Assembly: GCA_023230905.1 (NCBI GenBank)
Contig: JALNWL010000060.1
Span: 1 to 12,025, forward strand
Reading direction: 5' to 3'
DNA: 12,025 bases
From: Syntrophales bacterium
GTDB lineage: Bacteria > Desulfobacterota > Syntrophia > Syntrophales > UBA2251
Shown piece by piece: positions 7,256-12,025 of the stretch. Positions within the stretch are counted from its first letter, which is position 1, and the number at the start of each line of letters is the position of its first letter. Under the pieces are notes generated by a model that did not search any database, had not been told where the DNA came from, and was given only the letters and a program-made list of their open reading frames with translations. Made by a program: the position numbers and the translations under genes.

Positions 7256-7284
7256 TTGACGTTTTCCCGAATGTGTGCTATCGA
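7256..7284 (+). promoter_or_regulatory. Promoter of the acyl-CoA dehydrogenase-ETF operon
   Basis: TTGACG (7256-7261), 17 bases, then TATCGA (7279-7284). TG at 7276-7277, one base before the -10, makes an extended -10 that can offset its poor match. The leader to the ATG at 7342 is about 50 bases and carries two copies of TTTGAAC (7292-7298 and 7315-7321, 23 bases apart) of unknown meaning. Confidence 0.55.
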
Positions 7285-7341
7285 GCCGCCCTTTGAACGA
7301 AGCGTGCATGCAAATTTGAACAGAGGCCGTCCCGAAACCCG

Positions 7342-8484
7342 ATGAACACCTTTCTGACCGACAAGAACCGCGCCGTCAGGCGCGCCGTGCGGGCCTTCTG
7401 CGAGCGGGAAATCGCCCCCATCGCCAAGCAGATCGACCAGGAGGCGAGCTTCCCCTGGGAGGTGGCGGACAAGATGGGACGGCTGGGCTATTTCGGCATC
7501 CAGGCGCCGAAGACCCTGGGCGGCGCCGAACTGGATACGGTGAGCTACGTCCTCATCATCGAAGAAATCTCCCGCGCCTCCGGGGGCCTGGGTCTGTGCG
7601 TCACCGTCCACAACAGCGTGGCCGTCGCCCCGCTCCTCGCCTTCGGAACGGAGGCGCAGAAACAGCGCTGGATCCCGCCCCTGGCGCGCGGCGAAAAGAT
7701 CGGGGCCTTCTGCCTCACCGAGCCCAACGCCGGCTCCGACGCCTCCGGCATCGAGGCCACGGCGCTGAGGGACGGGGATCACTACTGCGTCAACGCCGGG
7801 AAGGTCCTGGTCACGAACGGCGGCATCGCCGACCTTTGCCTCATCTTTGCTCGGACGGATCCCAAGGCGGGCCGACGGGGAATCAGCGTCATCGTCGCCG
7901 AACGGGGGACCCCCGGATTCTCGGTGGGCGACCTCGAGGACCTCTGCGGGATGCGCGCCAACCCGGTGAGTTCCATCCGGCTGGCGGACTGCCTGATCCC
8001 CGTCGAGAATCGGCTCGGCCGGGAAGGCATGGGTCTCGCCATCGGTCTCGCCGCCCTGGATACGGGCCGGATCGGCATCGCCGCCCAGGCGGTGGGAATC
8101 GCCCAGGCCGCCCTCGAGGAATCCGTCCGCTATGCGAAAGAGCGGCGGCAGTTCGGCGTGCCCATCGCCCGGCACCAGAGCATCCAGCAGATGATCGCCG
8201 ACATGGCCACCGATCTCGATGCGGCCCGCCTGATGGTGCTTCGCGCCGCCGTCCGGCGGGACCGGGGAGATCCGTTTTCACAGGCCTCGGCGATGGCAAA
8301 GCTCCACGCCTCGGAAGCGGCCATGCGGATCACGGATCAAGCGGTCCAGATCCACGGCGGCTACGGCTATTCGAAGGCCTACCCCGTCGAACGCTACTGG
8401 CGGGACGCTCGGGTGACCCGGATCTACGAGGGGACCTCGGAGATCCACCGGATGGTCATCGCCCGCGGCGTGCTGGGAGACTGA
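7342..8484 (+). CDS. Acyl-CoA dehydrogenase
   Basis: A 380-residue FAD enzyme that introduces the alpha-beta double bond into an acyl-CoA and hands the electrons to ETF. The size is that of short/medium-chain acyl-CoA dehydrogenases. Visible landmarks are the flavin/substrate signature FCLTEPNAGSDA (in 120-133), GMRANPVSS in the middle domain, the RRQFG-x-PI segment, and IHGGYGYSK with the ARVTRIYEGTSEI block near the end. E363 in EGTSEI is the catalytic base at the position used by butyryl- and medium-chain enzymes. Chain-length or aromatic specificity cannot be told. The ATG at 7342 has only a weak Shine-Dalgarno but starts at the usual family N-terminus. It is first in a tight operon, three bases before etfB, so its partner ETF is clear. 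A typical extended -10 promoter lies upstream. Confidence 0.94.
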   Translation: MNTFLTDKNRAVRRAVRAFCEREIAPIAKQIDQEASFPWEVADKMGRLGYFGIQAPKTLGGAELDTVSYVLIIEEISRASGGLGLCVTVHNSVAVAPLLAFGTEAQKQRWIPPLARGEKIGAFCLTEPNAGSDASGIEATALRDGDHYCVNAGKVLVTNGGIADLCLIFARTDPKAGRRGISVIVAERGTPGFSVGDLEDLCGMRANPVSSIRLADCLIPVENRLGREGMGLAIGLAALDTGRIGIAAQAVGIAQAALEESVRYAKERRQFGVPIARHQSIQQMIADMATDLDAARLMVLRAAVRRDRGDPFSQASAMAKLHASEAAMRITDQAVQIHGGYGYSKAYPVERYWRDARVTRIYEGTSEIHRMVIARGVLGD

Positions 8485-8487
8485 GCC

Positions 8488-9258
8488 ATGAACATCATCT
8501 GCTGCCTGAAATCGGTTCTCCTCGCCGCGCCGGAAGGGCAGGTCGCGCGCACGGCGGATCTCTCGGACCTGAACCCCTTCGACCGGCCCGTCCTCGAGAC
8601 GGCCCTGCGCCTGCGGGAAGAGACCGGCGGACGCATCACGGCCCTGTCCATGGGGCCGCCCGCCGCCGCCGACGCCCTCCGCCAGGCCCTGGCCCTGGGG
8701 GCGGACCGGGCCGTCCTGCTCTGCGACCGGGCCTTGGCCGGCGCGGATACCCTGGCCACCTCGACCGCGCTTGCCGCGGCCGTCGCCCGTCTCGCGCCGT
8801 ACGACCTTCTCCTCTTTGGCACCCGGACCTCCGACAGCGACACGGGCCAGGTCGGTCCCCAGACCGCCGTCCGGCTCGGGTTACCGCTCGTGACGTGGGT
8901 GCATGCCCTGGAGCGGACGGCGTCGGGATTCGTCGCGGAGCGACGGGCGGACGGCTTTCGGGAACGGTTTGCGGTGACGCTGCCCGCCGCCATGACCATC
9001 CATCCGGCCGCGGTCACGCCCCGGGACGAAACCCTGGGCGGCATCGATGCCGCCTACGAGCACGGCGTCATCGAGACCTGGGGACTCGACACCCTCGGGT
9101 GCGATCCCGCCGAGGTCGGCGAAGCCGGCTCGCCCACGCGGGTTGTCTCCCTCGCGAAGAAAACCCGGGACCGGAAATGCGAACTCCTGACCGGCGCCAG
9201 CGAGGAGGTCGCGGAGGCCCTCGTCCGGACACTCGCCGACCGGGGATTGATCGGATAG
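8488..9258 (+). CDS. etfB: Electron transfer flavoprotein beta subunit
   Basis: A 256-residue EtfB-family protein, partner of the EtfA in the next gene and probable electron acceptor for the acyl-CoA dehydrogenase three bases upstream. Typical features are NPFDRPVLETAL (29-40), the ALALGADRAVLL segment (67-78), RALAGADTLATS (81-92) and GTRTSDSDTGQVGP (111-124). The last two resemble the D-x-D-T-x-Q-V-G-P and AGADT-x-ATS forms seen in ETFs that bind a second FAD in the beta subunit (electron-bifurcating type) more than mitochondrial-type ETFs, which bind AMP there. This reading is by eye. The length fits the family. The usual GRQAIDGD text is altered to GTRTSDSD. No ferredoxin or Bcd-type partner gene is visible to confirm bifurcation. 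Confidence 0.9.
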   Translation: MNIICCLKSVLLAAPEGQVARTADLSDLNPFDRPVLETALRLREETGGRITALSMGPPAAADALRQALALGADRAVLLCDRALAGADTLATSTALAAAVARLAPYDLLLFGTRTSDSDTGQVGPQTAVRLGLPLVTWVHALERTASGFVAERRADGFRERFAVTLPAAMTIHPAAVTPRDETLGGIDAAYEHGVIETWGLDTLGCDPAEVGEAGSPTRVVSLAKKTRDRKCELLTGASEEVAEALVRTLADRGLIG

Positions 9259-9262
9259 AACA

Positions 9263-10870
9263 ATGCCCATGCAAACCCACACGGAAATCTGGGTGGTGGC
9301 CGATCTGAGGAGCGAGCGGCTCTTCGGCTACACCCTGAACCTTCTGGCCAAGGCGCGGGAACTCGCCCAAGCGGTCTCGGGCCGGGCGGCGGTCGTCGTT
9401 CTCGAGTCCCCGTCTCCGGCGCCCGCGGAGCCGGGGGGACTCACCCCGGACGAGGCGGACGCGCGCGGTCTGGCGCACGGGGCGGACCTCGTCTACCGGA
9501 TCGCGGACCCCCTCCTGGCCGCGCCGCGGGCGGATTGTTTCGCCCTAGCCCTTGCGTCCGCCGTCCGTCAACGCGCCCCGCGCCTCGTCCTGTGTGCGCT
9601 GACGGACTTCGGACGCGAACTTGCCGCACGCACGGCCCGTTTGCACGATGCGGGCATGATCGCCGACTGTGCGGACCTCCGCTGGCAGGCCGGCGGCATC
9701 GTCGCCTCCTGCCCGTCCTGGGGAGGGGAAATCACCGCCGAAATCACCTATGCCGATCCGGATCGGACCGGCTTCGCCACGGTCCAGCCCCACATCCGCG
9801 CGGCCGTCGCCTTCGCCGGGACACCCGGCGTTGCCGAGCGCCTTCCGATCGACAGCCTGACTCCGCCGCCGGGGCTGACGCTCCTGTCCCGTGAAACCGA
9901 ACCGGAAGGCCGACGGTGCCTGGAGGACGCGGAGACCGTCGTCGTCGGCGGGGGCGGCCTGGGCAGCGCGGACGGGTTTCACCTGCTGAGGGAACTCGCC
10001 GTCGCCCTCGGCGCGGAGGTCGGAGCAACCCGGCCTCCTGTGGCCCAGCACTGGGTGGACGAAGACCGCCTCATCGGCCAAACGGGCAAGACGGTCCGCC
10101 CCCGCCTGCTCGTGTCAGTCGGAACTTCGGGCGCGATCCAGTACACGGCCGGCATCGCGGAATCCGAAACGATCGTCGCCGTCAACCGGGACGCTGAGGC
10201 CCCGATCTTCGCCCTCGCGGATATCGGCGTCGTGGCCGATGCCAGGACCTTTCTGCCCCTCCTCACGGCGAAGGTTAAGCAGACCGTCATGCGCGGCCTG
10301 GCCGATCTGATCTGGGACGAGAACGAGAAGGACGGAGCGGAATCCTTCGGGGACCGGATCAGGAAAATCCGCGAAGCCCGCGACTGGACGCCCGCCGCAC
10401 TGGCCGAGGCCACCGGGCAGACCCCGGAGTTCATCGCCCGGGTCGAGCGCGACGAGGTCGCGCCGCCGGTGGCCTTCCTACTGCGCCTGGCGGCGGCCCT
10501 GGGCGTGGATCCCTCGACCTTCCTCAGCCGGGAGGAAAAGACGCACCTCCGGGACCAGCGGGCCCAGGCCTATATCAAGCGCACCCAGAACTACTCGTAT
10601 CAGAATCTGACCCCGGAGGCGGCGCACGACCATCTGAAGGCCTTTCTCATCACCATCGATCCGAAACAGGCGCACAAGCCCGTGGCCTACAAGCACGAGG
10701 GCGAGGAGTTCATTTTCGTGATGGCGGGCGAGTTGGAGCTCACCCTGGGCAGCAAGGCCCATCACCTCCATCCCGGGGAGTCGATCCATTTCAACTCCGA
10801 CACCCCCCACAAGCTCAAAAGCCTCTCCAACGTGGAGACCCGCTGCCTTGTCGTCCTGTACACAATATGA
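9263..10870 (+). CDS. etfA: Fusion protein: EtfA - XRE helix-turn-helix - cupin
   Basis: A 535-residue open frame joining three parts. Residues 1 to about 345 are an EtfA: an N-terminal Rossmann-like domain, then the FAD domain with VVVGGGGLGS (226-235), IGQTGKT (271-277), SGAIQYTAG (289-297) and AVNRDAEAPIFALAD (306-320). About 362-420 is an XRE-type HTH (FGDRIRKIREARDW... ALAEATG... RVERDE). About 460-533 is a small cupin with YKHEGEEF (476-483), HPGESIHF (503-510) and H516, likely ligand or metal residues. HTH-cupin proteins normally stand alone as regulators, and EtfA normally ends near residue 330. No stop codon and no good internal start with a ribosome site lies at the junction (about 343-362). 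Two usual flavin-site residues are changed: GGRG to GGGG (G231), and the His after AIQ to Tyr (Y294). ATG 9263 is used; ATG 9269 is an alternative. It follows etfB by four bases. Domain calls are firm; a combined redox-sensor function is inference. Confidence 0.88.
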   Translation: MPMQTHTEIWVVADLRSERLFGYTLNLLAKARELAQAVSGRAAVVVLESPSPAPAEPGGLTPDEADARGLAHGADLVYRIADPLLAAPRADCFALALASAVRQRAPRLVLCALTDFGRELAARTARLHDAGMIADCADLRWQAGGIVASCPSWGGEITAEITYADPDRTGFATVQPHIRAAVAFAGTPGVAERLPIDSLTPPPGLTLLSRETEPEGRRCLEDAETVVVGGGGLGSADGFHLLRELAVALGAEVGATRPPVAQHWVDEDRLIGQTGKTVRPRLLVSVGTSGAIQYTAGIAESETIVAVNRDAEAPIFALADIGVVADARTFLPLLTAKVKQTVMRGLADLIWDENEKDGAESFGDRIRKIREARDWTPAALAEATGQTPEFIARVERDEVAPPVAFLLRLAAALGVDPSTFLSREEKTHLRDQRAQAYIKRTQNYSYQNLTPEAAHDHLKAFLITIDPKQAHKPVAYKHEGEEFIFVMAGELELTLGSKAHHLHPGESIHFNSDTPHKLKSLSNVETRCLVVLYTI

Positions 10871-10888
10871 TACACGGTAAGGAAGCCT

Positions 10889-10911
10889 AGGGTCGCGCCG
10901 ACCGCAACCCT
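10889..10911 (+). other. Hairpin between the etfA fusion and the small membrane gene
   Basis: AGGGT (10889-10893) pairs with ACCCT (10907-10911). After one C-A mismatch, GCG (10895-10897) pairs with CGC (10903-10905) over a five-base loop. No T-run follows. It could be an attenuating or processing hairpin inside the operon, or chance in GC-rich DNA. Confidence 0.3.
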
Positions 10912-10931
10912 TCTATCCGGAGGATCAGGCA

Positions 10932-11090
10932 ATGGGAAAAATCGAGGAACTCTATCAGACGTATGTGGAACGGATCATGGACTGGTACGATGGCCTTGAG
11001 CAATTGTATCAATACGGCGTCTTATTCCTGGTTATCGTGGTCGGGCTTCTGATCTTCGCCTTTTTCCTCCTGAGACGAATCACGAAATAG
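10932..11090 (+). CDS. 52-residue single-span membrane protein
   Basis: A short gene with a clear Shine-Dalgarno, GGAGG at 10919-10923, eight bases before ATG 10932, ending in TAG at 11088-11090. The first 28 residues are amphipathic and rich in Glu, Tyr and Gln (for example EELYQTY, DWYDGLEQLYQY). Residues 29-47 are one uninterrupted hydrophobic span (Val/Leu/Ile/Phe), followed by RRITK, so the C-terminus is probably cytoplasmic. I know no function for it. It lies 61 bases after the etfA-HTH-cupin gene and 208 bases before the acyl-CoA synthetase. It may anchor or tether one of these proteins, which is inference only. Its base composition is less GC-rich than the neighbouring genes, as expected for a hydrophobic protein. 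Confidence 0.75.
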   Translation: MGKIEELYQTYVERIMDWYDGLEQLYQYGVLFLVIVVGLLIFAFFLLRRITK

Positions 11091-11184
11091 CCCCTGAAAC
11101 GATCGCACGGAAGCTCTCCCCCGACTCGTCCGCGCGGTATGGTTGCGCTGACGGGGCGCCTTTCGCCCAGACGAGAAAAATAGA

Positions 11185-11213
11185 TTGACTGGTCAGTCAG
11201 GCTCTGATAGAAA
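11185..11213 (+). promoter_or_regulatory. Likely promoter of the acyl-CoA synthetase gene
   Basis: TTGACT at 11185-11190 is a good -35. The -10 is poorly defined: GATAGA (11206-11211, 15 bases spacing) or TAGAAA (11208-11213, 17 bases). It lies about 100 bases upstream of the GTG start and is overlapped by the dyad at 11186-11199. Confidence 0.45.
11186..11199. promoter_or_regulatory. TetR-type operator dyad over the -35 box
   Basis: TGACTG and CAGTCA form a perfect six-base inverted repeat around GT. This TGACTG...CAGTCA form resembles operators of TetR-family regulators of acyl-CoA metabolism, which often act before acyl-CoA ligase genes. Covering the -35 suggests repression. No tetR gene lies in the window, so the regulator is unknown. 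Confidence 0.5.
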
Positions 11214-11227
11214 ACCCCCGTCAGAGC
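11201..11227 (+). other. Leader hairpin upstream of the acyl-CoA synthetase
   Basis: GCTCTGA (11201-11207) and TCAGAGC (11221-11227) pair over seven bases with a 13-base loop containing AAAACCCCC. It overlaps the suspected -10 and transcript start, so it could be a second regulator site or simply lie in the leader. Confidence 0.35.
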
Positions 11228-11298
11228 GTCCGAAGCATCCTGCGGCCCCAACCGTCAGGGTCACTTTTAACGTACATCAAAACCCCAGGAGGTGCAGC

Positions 11299-12025
11299 GT
11301 GGAGAACAACATCAGCCGGTTTCTGGATGACAACGTGACGATCTTCGGAGAACACGACCAGTTCATCTATCTCGGCCCCGAAGGCGAGAAACGGTTCACG
11401 AACACGGAGATCCGGCGCCGGGCACGCGCCCTGTCCACGGGACTGCGGAAGATCGGTGTGAAAAAGGGCGACATCGTGGGCGCCGTCGTCGGCAATATCC
11501 CCGAGGTCATGGAGATCATCAACGGCATCAACCGCGGCGGCGGCGTTTATCTACCGATCATATTCATGTTGACGGCCCTGGAAATCCGCTACATTCTCGA
11601 AGACTCCAAATGCAAGGTGGTCATCACGGAAGACAGCTTGCTCGCCAAGGTCCGGGAAGCCACCCAGGGCGTCGCCACGATCGAGAAGATCATCGTCATC
11701 GGAAAGGAAACCGGCGCGGACATCACCCCCTACGCCAGCCTGCTGACGGAAATCGACAATCGGGGGGACGTCGTACCGGTGGACCCCGACGACATGGCCA
11801 TCCTGATGTACACGTCCGGGACGACGGGCTTTCCGAAGGGCGTCATGCTCTCTCACCGCAACATGGAATCCCAGATGAGGACGGGACAGTCCGTCTGGGG
11901 CGGGAAGAAGGGCCAGATCATGCTGACAACGGTGCCGATGAACCACATCTACGGCGTCATCAGCTGCCTTGAGCTGTACTCCCTGGGCTGCGTCAGCCTG
12001 ATGATGCCTCCCTTCGACCCCCGCA
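11299..12025 (+). CDS. AMP-forming acyl-CoA synthetase, N-terminal part (runs off window)
   Basis: The frame is open from GTG 11299 to the right edge (242 codons seen of perhaps 500-550). AGGAGGT at 11287-11293, five bases upstream, fixes the start. It is a class I adenylate-forming enzyme that activates a carboxylic acid through an acyl-AMP and makes its CoA thioester in the cytoplasm. The phosphate-binding loop YTSGTTGFPKG (171-181) is intact, and PMNHIYG (213-219) fits the next core motif with its aromatic/His residues at the acyl pocket. The N-terminal KKGDIVGAVVGNIPE segment is typical of fatty and aromatic acyl-CoA ligases. The specificity-determining C-terminal part is missing. It has its own regulated-looking promoter and leader, so it is probably a separate transcript from the ETF operon, although same-strand and adjacent to it. 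It is the likely supplier of acyl-CoA to the upstream dehydrogenase, by inference. Confidence 0.9.
   Translation, partial: MENNISRFLDDNVTIFGEHDQFIYLGPEGEKRFTNTEIRRRARALSTGLRKIGVKKGDIVGAVVGNIPEVMEIINGINRGGGVYLPIIFMLTALEIRYILEDSKCKVVITEDSLLAKVREATQGVATIEKIIVIGKETGADITPYASLLTEIDNRGDVVPVDPDDMAILMYTSGTTGFPKGVMLSHRNMESQMRTGQSVWGGKKGQIMLTTVPMNHIYGVISCLELYSLGCVSLMMPPFDPR

Noticed and set aside
7596..9308. A 570-codon frame on the plus strand overlapping the dehydrogenase and etfB
   Set aside because: Its translation is Arg/Pro/Gly-rich with no motifs and overlaps two well-supported genes in another frame; it is a GC-bias artefact, as are the long minus-strand frames at 5752-7080 and 7114-8175.
10290..10350. 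A separate start for the HTH-cupin gene inside the etfA frame
   Set aside because: The only ATG nearby (10289, residue 343) lacks a well-spaced ribosome site, and no ATG, GTG or TTG in frame lies between it and the HTH domain. Without a stop in EtfA, a fusion is the simplest reading, though internal initiation is not excluded.
11125..11175. Nested hairpin (CTCGTC with GACGAG, inner GGGCG with CGCCC) as a terminator after the small gene
   Set aside because: The outer arms are 39 bases apart and the bases after it are A, not T, on the plus strand. Likely chance in GC-rich sequence.
1..12025. CRISPR array, tRNA, rRNA, transposase or phage genes
   Set aside because: No spaced identical repeats, no tRNA-like cloverleaf and no transposase or integrase motifs were seen on either strand.

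Overview
The window is GC-rich, about 12 kb of bacterial chromosome with densely packed genes. Acyl-CoA synthetases, an acyl-CoA dehydrogenase, an ETF pair and a biotin ECF transporter together suggest an anaerobic fatty-acid or aromatic-acid degrader, most likely a Desulfobacterota/Syntrophales-type organism. That assignment rests on gene content and style only; no rRNA or marker gene is present.

Layout. (a) 1-2269, plus strand: the 3' part of a PaaK-like acyl/aryl-CoA ligase, then a two-gene unit made of a multi-pass membrane protein of the CruF/PF04240 'carotenoid biosynthesis' type and an overlapping 93-aa membrane protein. (b) 2270-2379: a short convergent gap filled by one long hairpin. 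(c) 2380-3684, minus strand: a class I/II PLP aminotransferase. (d) 3685-3993: a divergent intergenic region with a near-consensus sigma70 promoter facing right. (e) 3994-6201: a complete biotin ECF transporter operon, bioY-bioM-bioN (S component, ATPase, T component). (f) 6343-7224: a ribonuclease D with a C-terminal HRDC domain and its own promoter. (g) 7342-10870: a tight acyl-CoA dehydrogenase - etfB - etfA operon. Its etfA reads without interruption into an XRE helix-turn-helix and a cupin domain. (h) 10932-11090: a 52-residue single-span membrane protein. (i) 11299 to the right edge: the N-terminal half of an AMP-forming acyl-CoA synthetase, preceded by a TetR-type dyad over a likely -35 box.

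How the parts fit. Regions (g) to (i) form an acyl-CoA module: the synthetase activates an acid, the dehydrogenase oxidises the thioester, and EtfAB takes the electrons. The regulator-like HTH-cupin portion, which would normally be a separate protein, is covalently part of EtfA. The EtfA domain also lacks two residues usually conserved at the flavin site. This fusion is the most unusual object in the window and could link ETF redox state or acid/CoA status to transcription. Biotin import in (e) could supply the biotin-dependent carboxylases and decarboxylases common in such organisms, but that link is inference.
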